Shown: positions 18,196 to 27,069 of the stretch, in pieces
Layout: the number at the start of each line of letters is the position of its first letter
How positions within the stretch are numbered: position 1 is the stretch's first letter
NCBI GenBank assembly: GCA_036871055.1
Contig: CP141893.1
Span: forward strand, 2,976,001 to 3,040,000
Direction: 5' to 3'
DNA from: Bisbaumannia sp015645095
GTDB taxonomy: Bacteria; Pseudomonadota; Gammaproteobacteria; Pseudomonadales; Halomonadaceae
Length of the DNA stretch: 64,000 bases
The notes under the pieces: generated by a model
What the model saw: the letters and a program-made list of their open reading frames with translations, nothing else
What the model was told of the DNA's origin: nothing
Databases searched by the model: none
Position numbers and translations under genes: made by a program

Positions 18196-19611
18196 CTATC
18201 GCCCCCCCTCCTGTCGGGGCACCACCGTCACCTCCTCGATATCCACCACCCGTGAGCGGTTCATCACGATCTTCCAGCGCTGGATCACCGCCTCGCCGTC
18301 GCCGCTACGCTCCCGGGTCACCAGGTTGATCAGGTGGCGGCGCTCCACCCGTTCGCGACTCACCTCCTCCCCCTCCAGGCGGTAGACCAGGTGGCTGGCC
18401 TTGTCCATCAGTCGCGCCACCAGGCTGAGGTCCAGGGTCAGGGTCTCGCGCACCTGCTCATAGCCGCTCAGGAAGCGGGTCGGCGATATCCGCGAGCTGG
18501 AGCGGTAGTGCAGCACCACCTCCTCCCGCTGGGCCACGTTGCGCTTGCGCGCCCACTTGATCTCGTCGTCCAGCTTCACGTAGCGCTGGTAGTCGCACCA
18601 CTCCAGCTGGCGCCCCACCAGCGCCTGGCTGGTGGGGTCCTGGTACTGGCGCCGCCACTTGGGGCGCCCCTTGCGCAGCAGCCGCCACAGGGTATTGCGC
18701 AGGTCATCCTTGAACACCTCGCGCAGGGCATAGATCACCGCCAGCACCAGCACGAAGAGGGCGGTGATATCGCCCAGGGACTCCCGAGCCTGCAGCAGCC
18801 CCAGGGAGACGAAGACCATCACCACCGCCGTGGCCAGCGCCTTGACCGCCTTCTGCTCGCCGCCCCCCAGCTCCTGGGTGCGCTGGCGCAGGGTCAGGGG
18901 GTACTCGATCAGGCGGCGCAGCAGGCGCATCTTGTTGGACATCCGGGTGGGATCCTCCACCACCCGGGGCGAGTTGTACTCCTCGGCCTCGCGATGCGCC
19001 GCCTCCGCCTCGCAGACCGCCACCAGGCGCCGGCGCATCCCGGCATAGTCGGTCTCCCGGGGTAGCTGACAGAGCAGCTCCAGCAGCCGCTGCTCGGTGA
19101 ACCAGGAGAGGTAATTGTCGATATTGGTGTAGTACTTGAGCAGGCTCTCGCGCTCCGGCACGTTGCGCCGCAGCCGCTTGAGGATATCCACGGCCAGCGC
19201 CACCACCTCCTCGAAGCGCGCTTCGAGGGCCTCGATAGCGTCCTCCGAGGCCTCGCGGCGCTTGTCGCCGCGCCGCTCCTTGAGCCGCGCCTTCAGCTCG
19301 CGCACCGCCCCCTCCAGGGCCACCACGTACTGGTAGGCATAGAGGCTCAGGCTCAGGCGATACTGGTCGCTGCCCAGCTCGTTGCGCCGGGCCAGGCGGC
19401 TATGCACCAGGGGCAGCTGGTGGCGGTCGCTGTAGTAGGTGCGGCTGAGGTGGATGGCGTTATGGTAGAAGGCCTGCTCCGAGACCACCGCCGCCGAGAG
19501 GTCCAGCTCCGCGGGCACGAAGAGGTAGAGATCGAGCTTGTGGGAGCTGGACTCGCGCAGCACCCGGGACAGCTTGAGATGAAACCCTTCCCTGCGCTCC
19601 AGTGTGATCAC
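18196..19611 (-). CDS. Conserved hypothetical protein with central membrane segments
   Basis: 471 aa, not recognised as a named family. Residues 1-240 are charged and helical with coiled-coil-like stretches (LKARLKERRGDKRREAS); two hydrophobic helices lie at about 262-305 (VMVFVSLGLL, ITALFVLVLAVIYAL); the C-terminal 160 residues are again soluble and rich in beta-forming segments. This gives a topology with two cytoplasmic domains held by a hairpin in the inner membrane. It is divergent from the ATP-grasp gene at 19759, with 147 bp between, and lies 45 bp upstream of the glutaredoxin-like gene in the same direction, suggesting a two-gene operon. Confidence 0.75.
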   Translation of the reverse strand: MITLERREGFHLKLSRVLRESSSHKLDLYLFVPAELDLSAAVVSEQAFYHNAIHLSRTYYSDRHQLPLVHSRLARRNELGSDQYRLSLSLYAYQYVVALEGAVRELKARLKERRGDKRREASEDAIEALEARFEEVVALAVDILKRLRRNVPERESLLKYYTNIDNYLSWFTEQRLLELLCQLPRETDYAGMRRRLVAVCEAEAAHREAEEYNSPRVVEDPTRMSNKMRLLRRLIEYPLTLRQRTQELGGGEQKAVKALATAVVMVFVSLGLLQARESLGDITALFVLVLAVIYALREVFKDDLRNTLWRLLRKGRPKWRRQYQDPTSQALVGRQLEWCDYQRYVKLDDEIKWARKRNVAQREEVVLHYRSSSRISPTRFLSGYEQVRETLTLDLSLVARLMDKASHLVYRLEGEEVSRERVERRHLINLVTRERSGDGEAVIQRWKIVMNRSRVVDIEEVTVVPRQEGGR

Positions 19612-19758
19612 ACCACCGCTCCCTGACGCCGCGTCGAAAGCCTTACGTTATACCAAGGGGCCCCACACCACCACGGCGCCGACCCGGAAGGGCATCGCCG
19701 GTCGGACGCATGGTATGATTCCGCGACAGCTAATGGACAGCGGATCGACGATACGACC

Positions 19759-20922
19759 ATGCAACGGATGCTTGCGACGCCCCGCCACGACTGGTGCAGC
19801 CAGGCGGAGGCCCTCGGCTTTCACTTCCACTCCCTGGATGGCGAACCCTACTGGGACGAGAGCCTCTACTACCGCTTCAGCCTGCGCCAGGTCGAAGAGG
19901 ATATCGAGGCACCCAGTGCCGAACTCGAGGCCATGTGCCTGGCCCTGGTGGCCGAGGCCATCGACAGCGAGGCGCTGCTCGCCCGGATGGCGATTCCCGA
20001 GGCCTTCTGGCCCCTGGTGCGCGATAGCTGGAAACGCGACGAGCCGGCACTCTATGGGCGCATGGACCTCTGCTACGACGGGCATGGTCCGGCCAGGTTC
20101 TACGAGTACAACGCCGATACCCCCACCTCCCTCTACGAGGCGGCCTTCTTCCAGTGGGTCTGGCTCGAGCAGTGCCGCGAGGCCGGGCGGCTACCGGCAC
20201 ATGCCGATCAGTACAACCGGATCCAGGAGGCCCTGATCGCCCGCCTCGCGATGCTGGGCGAGCGCCAGGCTCCCCTGCACCTGGCCTGCTGCCCGGAGCA
20301 TATCGAGGACATGGGCACCGTCACCTACCTGGCCGACTGCGCCGCCCAGGCCGGCCTCGAACCGGTCCTGACCTATATCGACGACATCGGCCACCGGCCC
20401 GGCGCCGGCTTCATCGACCTGAATGACACCCCCATTCGCCAGCTCTTCAAGCTCTACCCCTGGGAGTGGTTATTCCAGGAGCCCTTCGCCGCGCATATCG
20501 ACTCGCGGACCACCCGCTTTATCGAGCCGGCCTGGAAGAGCCTGCTGTCCAACAAGGCGATCCTGCCCCTGCTCTGGGAGCGCCATCCCGGCCATCCCAA
20601 CCTGATTCCCGCCTGCTTCGCCGATGCCCCGGACTCGGCGCCGCTGGGCGAACGCTGGGTGCGCAAGCCCTTCTTCTCCCGCGAGGGCGCCAATATCGCC
20701 ATCGAGACCCCCACGGGCGTTACCACCCGGGTGCCAGGTCCCTATGACCAGGGCCCGGCGATCCTTCAGGCCTGGACGCCGCCCCCCGACGTCGGCGGCC
20801 GCCACCCGATCATCGGCAGCTGGCTGGTGGGAGGCGAGCCGGTGGGCATGGGGGTGCGCGAGGATGACAGCCCCATCACCCGGGACAGCTCCCGCTTCGT
20901 GCCGCACATCATCCTCGATTGA
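19759..20922 (+). CDS. Glutathionylspermidine synthase-like ATP-grasp protein (YgiC/YjfC type)
   Basis: 387 aa, the synthetase domain only, without the amidase half of E. coli Gsp. Signatures are YWDESLYYRFSL near residue 35, EYNADTPTSLYEAAFFQW near 115, NKAILPLLWERHP near 265 and KPFFSREGANI near 310, which build the ATP-grasp site. YgiC/YjfC proteins are related to glutathionylspermidine synthase but are not known to make that compound; they likely ligate an amine to a peptide. Its 3' end overlaps by 14 bp the convergent operon that encodes a YgiB homologue, and YgiB-YgiC are partners in E. coli. Confidence 0.88.
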   Translation: MQRMLATPRHDWCSQAEALGFHFHSLDGEPYWDESLYYRFSLRQVEEDIEAPSAELEAMCLALVAEAIDSEALLARMAIPEAFWPLVRDSWKRDEPALYGRMDLCYDGHGPARFYEYNADTPTSLYEAAFFQWVWLEQCREAGRLPAHADQYNRIQEALIARLAMLGERQAPLHLACCPEHIEDMGTVTYLADCAAQAGLEPVLTYIDDIGHRPGAGFIDLNDTPIRQLFKLYPWEWLFQEPFAAHIDSRTTRFIEPAWKSLLSNKAILPLLWERHPGHPNLIPACFADAPDSAPLGERWVRKPFFSREGANIAIETPTGVTTRVPGPYDQGPAILQAWTPPPDVGGRHPIIGSWLVGGEPVGMGVREDDSPITRDSSRFVPHIILD

Positions 20923-21613
20923 GCGCCACGCCCGCCGGCGTCTCCTCCAGCAGCCGGCGGGCGCAGCGCGGCAGCTGTGACTGCAACCACCAGTCGACGC
21001 CGCGGACCAGCAGCCAGGCGACGGCGACCCACAGGTGCCCGGACAGGAAGACGACGAAGCTCTCGCCGGCCAGCAGGGCGGCCAGCAGAATGGGTTCCAC
21101 CAGGATCAACACGAGCGCCAGCGCGCCCCCGTCCACCGGACGCAGCAGGACCTCCTTGGCGGATCGGGGCACCCAGAGCGGGTGCTCGCGGAAGGCGCGC
21201 CGGTCCAGCTTGCCCAGATAACCCCGTCCCACGTCCAGGTGCCAGTTCATCTCGTTCTGCTCATGCACCAGGCGCCGGGCCTCCGCCCCCACCAGGGGCT
21301 CCACCCGACCGCTGCCCAGGTGGATCAGCAGATGATCCTCCGGACGGAAGAGATAGAGGTCCCGGTAATAGCCATGGCGACCACTCCAGAGCAGGAACAG
21401 CCCCCAGATGAGGCTCCAGGCCAGCAGCATCAGGGTGAAGTTATTCAACGGCCAGAGCGCGATTCCCAACGCCTGCTGCCCCCCCAGGAAGAAGCAGACC
21501 AGGACCGGTACCCCATAGGCGATCGTCACCATCGGCAGCGACCACCCCCGCCCCTGGAGGATGCCTTCGCCACGCTCGTCGTCTCGGGCAATGATTGTCA
21601 GCGGCGATTCCAT
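20909..21613 (-). CDS. Uncharacterised inner-membrane protein of the GSP-synthase/YgiB cluster
   Basis: 234 aa. Two hydrophobic helices near residues 25-75 (MVTIAYGVPVLVCFFLGG; FTLMLLAWSLIWGLFLLW), a soluble middle of about 90 residues, then two more helices near 160-205 (LALVLILVEPILLAALLA; LWVAVAWLLVRG). No family recognised. The ATG at 21613 overlaps the end of the upstream gene by 16 bp, so the two are translationally coupled. Confidence 0.75.
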   Translation of the reverse strand: MESPLTIIARDDERGEGILQGRGWSLPMVTIAYGVPVLVCFFLGGQQALGIALWPLNNFTLMLLAWSLIWGLFLLWSGRHGYYRDLYLFRPEDHLLIHLGSGRVEPLVGAEARRLVHEQNEMNWHLDVGRGYLGKLDRRAFREHPLWVPRSAKEVLLRPVDGGALALVLILVEPILLAALLAGESFVVFLSGHLWVAVAWLLVRGVDWWLQSQLPRCARRLLEETPAGVALNRG

Positions 21614-22512
21614 GAGCCCTCCGTGATTTCCATCCAGGCCAGGGCCCACTCCGAGGAGGCCCAGAGCGGGTCTCGGGATAGCGGCGTGGCCGCGGGGACC
21701 AACACCAGCCCCTGGCGCGACTCGCCCAGGCGCCGGGTTGCCAGCAGCAGGGCCGGCATGGGCGGCTCGCCATAACTCGAGCGCCGCGACACGCCGACGC
21801 CGGCGACCCCCTCGACCCAGTCGGGTAGCGTCAGCTCCGCCATCCATTCCTGCCAGTCGCCCAGCCCCGCCAGGCGATGATCGCGCAGCAGCAGGCGACC
21901 ATCCCGATGCAGCGCCGAGAGTCCCGGCGGCCAGGCCCCGGGGAAATCGACGTCGAGCGTCTCCAGCCCCTCGAGGGGCGTCGTGGCCAGGTGCCGCCAC
22001 AGGGCGCCCAGCACCTGCAACTGAGCGGCACTGGCCGTGGTGATCGGCAACGCCAGCTCGCGCCCGCCACGGGTAGTGGCCCGGGTATCGCGCTCGGTGT
22101 GCCATCCCCAGGTCCCGCGCTGACGCCACTGCCGGGCCATCTCCTGGCCGCTCCGCCACTCGCCATCGCGATATTCCCAGACGATCCAGAGTCGCTGCTC
22201 AGGATGATCGGAGCGCGACGAGGCGACCCCCGGCCCCACGCAGTGGGACACCGCGGTGGGTAGCGGCAGCGGGTAGGCCAGCTCGGGCAGGCTGCAACCG
22301 CGCTGGTGATAGCTCGACAGGGGACGCGCCCCATGGCCACGCAGCCCCACCACCGGCAGGGTCTCCGGCGCCTCGCGAAAACGCTGGCGCAGCGACTCGA
22401 TCAGCGGCTGGGCGGCCTCGATCCGCGCCTCCAGGCGATCGGCGGCCAGTGGCATCGAGAAAGACAGCAACACCACCAGGAGGCCCCCATGCCAGGACAG
22501 CCGGCGCCTCAT
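21598..22512 (-). CDS. Secreted hypothetical protein of the GSP-synthase/YgiB cluster
   Basis: 304 aa with a signal peptide (MRRRLSWHGG, hydrophobic core, PLAA) and no later membrane helix, so probably periplasmic. Two cysteines (about residues 73 and 90) could form a disulfide. No recognised domain. The start overlaps the upstream YgiB-like gene by four bases (ATGA), and its end overlaps the next gene, so it is the middle gene of a tight three-gene operon. Confidence 0.75.
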   Translation of the reverse strand: MRRRLSWHGGLLVVLLSFSMPLAADRLEARIEAAQPLIESLRQRFREAPETLPVVGLRGHGARPLSSYHQRGCSLPELAYPLPLPTAVSHCVGPGVASSRSDHPEQRLWIVWEYRDGEWRSGQEMARQWRQRGTWGWHTERDTRATTRGGRELALPITTASAAQLQVLGALWRHLATTPLEGLETLDVDFPGAWPPGLSALHRDGRLLLRDHRLAGLGDWQEWMAELTLPDWVEGVAGVGVSRRSSYGEPPMPALLLATRRLGESRQGLVLVPAATPLSRDPLWASSEWALAWMEITEGSWNRR

Positions 22513-23255
22513 CCGGTGGCCCTCACCATGCTCTGGCGGGCGGTACCGCCGAAACCGCCCCGTACCCCGCTGCTGCGGGAGGCAGAGAAACGATCCGGTA
22601 GCCGGCTGGCATCGAAGCGCCGGTCGAAGTGCGGGCCGCTCCCCGCGTTCAGGAAATGATGGTGCAGACGAACCTGCCGGGCGTCGCGTCCCGGTCCCAG
22701 GTGATGCCCCCGGGCGGTGAAGTAGTGCCAGCCCGCCATGTAGCTGCTGGTGCCGTTGAGGTTCTGCTCCGCCATGCCATAGACCGGCTGGAGCTGCGAC
22801 TCGTCGAGGTCGGCCAGCGACTCGCCGGGCTCCCCGTCGAGTCGCCGGATCAGGGCATCGCCGACCATGAACCCCGAGGCCTCGGGGCGGGCCAGGCCAT
22901 CCTCACCGACCCGGCAACCGATCACGCTCTCGGCACCGCACCATTGGTTGCCATCGCAGGCGGGACGGATACGAGCAAACTCCGCCTCGCAGGCGTTCAG
23001 GTGGGCATAGCTGGGTGCCTGGGAGAGGCCACGGCGGTGGGCCTCGGACTCGAGGGCCTCGCAGGTCACCAGGTCGAGTCCACTGCCCTGCGCGCAGGCC
23101 TCGGCGGAGTCGAAAAGGTGCACCTGGGAATGCAGCGGGTCCCAGCTATAGATGACCACGGGGGCCACCCCCATCAGGGTGAGGGTCAGCAGGGAGACGC
23201 GCTTCTGGGTGCGGACGGACGGAGCGATACCGTCCGCCTGGGAAGATTCGGCCAT
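22509..23255 (-). CDS. YgiB/DUF1190 family protein
   Basis: 248 aa. A basic start and one membrane helix (about residues 20-38, VSLLTLTLMGVAPVVIYS), then a cysteine-containing exported domain: DSAEAC, CEAL, NACEAEF, ACDGNQWCGAE and CRVGEDG. The AC-x-WCG segment and the C-terminal serine- and glycine-rich RGGFG tail match DUF1190 (E. coli YgiB), whose gene neighbours the YgiC ATP-grasp gene. ATG 23255 is chosen since the family begins shortly before the helix. First gene of the minus-strand operon. Confidence 0.78.
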   Translation of the reverse strand: MAESSQADGIAPSVRTQKRVSLLTLTLMGVAPVVIYSWDPLHSQVHLFDSAEACAQGSGLDLVTCEALESEAHRRGLSQAPSYAHLNACEAEFARIRPACDGNQWCGAESVIGCRVGEDGLARPEASGFMVGDALIRRLDGEPGESLADLDESQLQPVYGMAEQNLNGTSSYMAGWHYFTARGHHLGPGRDARQVRLHHHFLNAGSGPHFDRRFDASRLPDRFSASRSSGVRGGFGGTARQSMVRATG

Positions 23256-23566
23256 ACCAACGTCCTTGTCGTCTTGCCAGTCGCCTCGGCGAGAGATCCC
23301 TTCGCCGGCGGCCCGGCATGCTAACCGAGCCGCCGACGGCTGTCCATGCAAACAGTAGAATAAGCTAATATCTTGCCACCCTTCTCAGCATCGACAAGGA
23401 TGCTTAGACTCCCCCTGGGGCCCTTCCCCATCCTGCCTCGCCCGTACCTCGAATCCTTCGTGCGAGTCGGGATTAAAGGGCCCCCGCTATCGGCCGATAT
23501 TCGGCAGGTGATCCTCGACCGTCGAGCCGCCTGCCGGCACGGCTAACGCCCTCCCCGGAGCCCGTT
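23256..23566. other. 311-bp divergent intergenic region
   Basis: Separates the YgiB-type operon from the J-domain pair. Contains an imperfect hairpin (GGCGGCCCGG with CCGAGCCGCC, about 23306-23334) that would lie in the leader of the YgiB-like gene. No small gene is evident. Confidence 0.45.
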
Positions 23567-24490
23567 ATGTCCATCGCCCGCTTCACGCCCTTCGAGCGGC
23601 TGTTGCTCACCAGCCGCCACCAGGCCGACACCGCCGCCCTGCTGTTGCTGGGCTGGGTGCTGGTCAACCAGGGGCCGGTGGGAGAGGATCAGCGCGCCCG
23701 GCTGGTGAGCCTGACCCGGGATTTTCGCCACGGCCATGACCTGGCGCCGCTGCTGGAGATCGCCGCCGCCCAGGACCTGGACGCCATCCAGCTGGCCGCC
23801 GAGGTGCTGCAGCGGGAGGCCCGCGGCGGCTACCCCTTCCTGCGCCTGGCCATCGCCCTGGCCGCCGGCCAGGGCGAGCCGAGCCCGGCCAACCACCATG
23901 TGCTGCGCTTTCTGGCCGACCTGCTGGGGGTCCCTCCCCAGGAGTTCGCCGCCCTCTATGAAGCCACCAGCCAGCGCCCGCTGCAGGAGCCCGCCGACCC
24001 CAGCCGCCACGCCTACTGGCAGCCCCGCTTCGAGGAGCGCGCCCGTCGGGAAGAAGCCCGGCGCCAGGCCGAGGAGCAGGCACGCCGGGCAGAACGGCAG
24101 CGGGAAGAGGAAAGACGCAGGAAAGAGGAAAGCGGGAAGAAGAGAGAGGGGCGAGGGAAGACCCATGAAGGCCGGGAAAGGCAGGAAGACGGGCGGCGCC
24201 AGCGGGAAGAGCAACGCCACGGGGAATCGCGGGATGGCCATCGGCGGCGGGAGGAGCAGGAGCGGCCACGCCATTACGCGCCCCCCGGGCGCCAGGGCCG
24301 TGCCCTCCAGGTGCTGGGGCTCGCCGAAGGCGCCAGCCGCCAGGAGATTCGCCGCGCCTACCGCCGCCTGGCCCAGGCCCATCACCCGGACCGCTTCCAT
24401 GCCGAGGGCGAGGCGGTGATGGCCAGCGCCTCCCGGCGCTTCCAGCGCATCAAGCAGGCCTATGACTACCTGATGCGGGAGGTCTCCTGA
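23567..24490 (+). CDS. DnaJ-domain protein with N-terminal TerB-like domain
   Basis: 307 aa. Residues 1-140 are helical and resemble the TerB-like domain of DjlA. Residues 145-235 are an extremely charged Arg/Glu/Gln linker, probably a long single helix. The C-terminal J domain (about 243-307) has the catalytic HPD at residues 273-275 and starts ALQVLGLAEGASRQEIRRAYRRLAQ. It would stimulate a DnaK-type chaperone. Unlike DjlA there is no N-terminal membrane helix, but the next gene, overlapping by one base (TGATG), supplies a membrane-anchored J-like protein. Confidence 0.87.
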   Translation: MSIARFTPFERLLLTSRHQADTAALLLLGWVLVNQGPVGEDQRARLVSLTRDFRHGHDLAPLLEIAAAQDLDAIQLAAEVLQREARGGYPFLRLAIALAAGQGEPSPANHHVLRFLADLLGVPPQEFAALYEATSQRPLQEPADPSRHAYWQPRFEERARREEARRQAEEQARRAERQREEERRRKEESGKKREGRGKTHEGRERQEDGRRQREEQRHGESRDGHRRREEQERPRHYAPPGRQGRALQVLGLAEGASRQEIRRAYRRLAQAHHPDRFHAEGEAVMASASRRFQRIKQAYDYLMREVS

Positions 24491-24906
24491 TGCGCGACCT
24501 CTACCGGCGCCTGGGCGTGCCCCCGGACAGCGACGGCGAGACCCTGAGCCGGGCCATCGCCGCCTGCGAGCACCGCACCCTCAGGCGCGATGCCGAGGCG
24601 GTCCTGGTCGAGGCCGAGCATCGCCGGGAGTACGACGCCCTGCACGCCACCCTCGGCGATATCGGCCGGCTGCGTTCCCGCCTGGGCCTGACCCACGGCG
24701 CTCACTGGCGGGATGGCCTGGCCGACGACTTCTCCGCCCCCGCCGACCTGGCCGGCTCCCACCATGAGGCGCTGATGCGGCGCCTGAGCCAGGCCGCCCT
24801 GGCCCATGATCGCTGGCGACGCGGCCGCGCCCTGGGGCTGGGCCTCGGCCTCTTCCTGCTCGGCCTGCTGGCCGGCGCCGCCACCTGTCACTGGCTGCTC
24901 GGCTGA
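24490..24906 (+). CDS. J-like domain protein with C-terminal membrane anchor, HPD absent
   Basis: 138 aa. It begins like a J domain (DLYRRLGVPPDSDGETLSRAI) and ends that domain with AEHRREYDALH, but the HPD tripeptide required to activate DnaK is missing, as is helix III in its usual form. A single hydrophobic helix closes the protein (residues 114-136). The gene overlaps the preceding J-protein gene by one base. It may hold its partner or a client at the membrane; this is inference from the pairing. Confidence 0.75.
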   Translation: MRDLYRRLGVPPDSDGETLSRAIAACEHRTLRRDAEAVLVEAEHRREYDALHATLGDIGRLRSRLGLTHGAHWRDGLADDFSAPADLAGSHHEALMRRLSQAALAHDRWRRGRALGLGLGLFLLGLLAGAATCHWLLG

Positions 24907-24922
24907 CGCCGCCAGGCAACCC

Positions 24923-25894
24923 CTAGCCGGTCCGGCGTACCACCAGCGCCACCGGCACGGAGACATGCCGCGGCGGCTGGCCGGCCACGGCCTCGCCCAG
25001 CAGGGTGACGCTGGTCGCGGCGATGGCGGCGATGTCCTGGCGTACCGTGGTCAGGTCGGCGGCCAGTACCGGCAGATCGTCGAAGCCGGTCACCGCGACC
25101 TGCCCGGGCACCTCGATACCGCGATCCTCCAGGGCCGCCAGGCAACCCAGCGCCAGCTCATCGGTCTCGCAGACCAGGGCATCGAAGGGTGGCGGCGCCT
25201 CGGCCAGCACTCGCATCAGGTGGCGATAGCCGGCCAGGGCATCGTCATGGACATGCGGCACGCTGATCGACCGTTCCGGCAAGCCGGCCTCGGCCAGGGC
25301 CGCCTGGTACCCCCCGAGGCGATGCTGGCGATGGGGCAGCCCCAGCTCGCAGCCCACGAAGGCGATGCGCCGGCGGCCCCCCTCGATCAGGTGGCGGGTG
25401 GCCAGGTAGAGGCCATGGCGGTCGTCCGGCGCCACCGAGAAGCCCTCGCCCGCCTCGCCGATGCGCACGAAGGGGATTCCCCAGGCTTGCAGGCAGGCGG
25501 GACGCGAGTCATCGGGAAACTCGCCCAGCAGGATGGCGGCCCCGGCCCGCTCGGGCAGCAAGGCCATCTGGTCGTGGGCGAAGAAGATCGGCACCATGCC
25601 CTGCTCGTGGAGGGCCAGGGTCAGGTGCTGGTAGAGCAGGATGTAATAGGGGCGCAGCTCGATCTCCTGGCGCCCCAGCGAGATACCCACCACCGCGCCC
25701 TTGCCGCTGATCAACTGGCGGGCGGCGGCACTGGGCCGGTACTCGATCTCGTGGCTGATCGCCAGGATCCGGTCACGCAGTGCCTCGCTGAGTCCCGGCT
25801 TGCCATTGAGCGCGCGGCTCACCGAGGCGATGGATACCCCGGCCCGCCGCGCGATTTCACGAATGGTCGCCGACTTCGACGGCTCTCTGCTCAT
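24923..25894 (-). CDS. LacI-family transcriptional regulator
   Basis: 323 aa. The DNA-binding helices are at residues 9-31 (ATIREIARRAGVSIASVSRAL), followed by the hinge GLSEALRDRIL and an effector domain with VTGFDDLPV near residue 270. It lies 128 bp downstream of the ThuA / oxidoreductase genes in the same direction, so it may be co-transcribed with them and act on the operators at 27915-27950. The ligand is probably a sugar. Confidence 0.9.
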   Translation of the reverse strand: MSREPSKSATIREIARRAGVSIASVSRALNGKPGLSEALRDRILAISHEIEYRPSAAARQLISGKGAVVGISLGRQEIELRPYYILLYQHLTLALHEQGMVPIFFAHDQMALLPERAGAAILLGEFPDDSRPACLQAWGIPFVRIGEAGEGFSVAPDDRHGLYLATRHLIEGGRRRIAFVGCELGLPHRQHRLGGYQAALAEAGLPERSISVPHVHDDALAGYRHLMRVLAEAPPPFDALVCETDELALGCLAALEDRGIEVPGQVAVTGFDDLPVLAADLTTVRQDIAAIAATSVTLLGEAVAGQPPRHVSVPVALVVRRTG

Positions 25895-26022
25895 GCCCCT
25901 GCCTCATCGCCCGGACGGACGGCGCCGGATCGGGCGCCGCCCCTGTGTCAGGCAGCCGATTGTGCCGAAAATCACCGACCTGCGCGAGCCATCGAATCCG
26001 GCAACGAGCCGGAGGCCTCGGG

Positions 26023-27069
26023 CTAGCCGGCCAGGACCAGGCTGCGATCCTCGGCATCCGAGGCGAAGCAGGCGTCGAGCACCCGCTGCAGTTCGGCGCC
26101 CCGAGCGAAGTCGGGCTGGCCGTTGCTGCCGCTTTCGATGCCATCGACGAAACGCCGGTAGATGCTGGGCGTGGGCGGCGCCGTCACGGTGCTCCAGCGC
26201 GCCGGATGGACGTCCTCGCCCAGGCACACCTGCACCTCGTCCCGGGCCTTGTCCAGGTCGATGCGCAGGGCGCCGCGGTCGCCATGGACGCTCAGGCCCA
26301 GGGAATTGTGGTGGCCGGTGGCCCAGCGGGTGGCCTGGAGGGTCCCCAGTGCCCCGCCGGCGAACTCCACCCGCATCAGCGCCGTGTCGTTGGCATCGAG
26401 CCGATAATCGCCGATACGATTGCCCGGCGCCTTGTCGAAGCACTTGAGCTTGCAGTTGACCGCGGTGATCTCGCCCACCGGGAAGCTCGCGAAGTCGAGG
26501 ATATGCACCCCCACGTCGCCCAGCACCCCCTTGCTGCCGTGCTCCTCGGAGAGCCGCCACAGCCACTGGCTGTCCCGATCCCAGCGCCCCCAGGCATGGC
26601 TGACCAGCCAGCTCTGCCGGTAGCTGGCGTCCACGTGCCTCACCCGGCCGATGGCGCCGGCGGCGATCAGCTCCCGGGCATGCTGGATGGCCGGCGCATC
26701 GCGGTAGCTGAGGTTGATCATGTTGATCACCCCGGCCTCGCGGGCCGCCGCGGCCATCGCCTCGGCATCGGCTTGGTTGGTGGCCAGGGGCTTCTCGCAG
26801 AGGATGTGCTTGCCGGCGGCGATGGCGAGCAGCGAGGTCGCCTTGTGTACCCCATCCGGGGTGACGTTGCTTACCGCGTCGATATCGTCCCGGGCCAGCA
26901 TCGCCTCGAGGTCGGTATAGGCCTCGGGGATACCGTGCGCCGCGGCGAAGGCGCGTACCTTGTCGCCGTCCAGGTCGCACACCGCCACCACCTCGACGCC
27001 CTCGAGGGCCGTGAAGTGCTTGGCATGTTCGCCGGCCATGCTGCCGGCACCGATGATCGCCAGTCGCAT
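26023..27069 (-). CDS. Gfo/Idh/MocA family NAD(P)-dependent oxidoreductase
   Basis: 348 aa. The Rossmann fold opens with AIIGAGSMAGEHAKHF; the conserved EKPLA motif (HILCEKPLAT) carries the catalytic lysine; the substrate-binding domain includes GVLGDVGVHILDFA. These enzymes oxidise or reduce sugar or inositol derivatives. The ATG overlaps the stop of the upstream ThuA gene by one base (TGATG); a GTG one codon earlier is possible. ThuA and Gfo/Idh proteins together degrade disaccharides in rhizobia (ThuA/ThuB); this is the model for the pair here. Confidence 0.9.
   Translation of the reverse strand: MRLAIIGAGSMAGEHAKHFTALEGVEVVAVCDLDGDKVRAFAAAHGIPEAYTDLEAMLARDDIDAVSNVTPDGVHKATSLLAIAAGKHILCEKPLATNQADAEAMAAAAREAGVINMINLSYRDAPAIQHARELIAAGAIGRVRHVDASYRQSWLVSHAWGRWDRDSQWLWRLSEEHGSKGVLGDVGVHILDFASFPVGEITAVNCKLKCFDKAPGNRIGDYRLDANDTALMRVEFAGGALGTLQATRWATGHHNSLGLSVHGDRGALRIDLDKARDEVQVCLGEDVHPARWSTVTAPPTPSIYRRFVDGIESGSNGQPDFARGAELQRVLDACFASDAEDRSLVLAG

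Noticed and set aside
19600..19615. CRP-like TGTGATCACA at the start of the 471-aa gene
   Set aside because: It overlaps the start codon and codons 2-4, and lacks flanking consensus; most likely coincidence.
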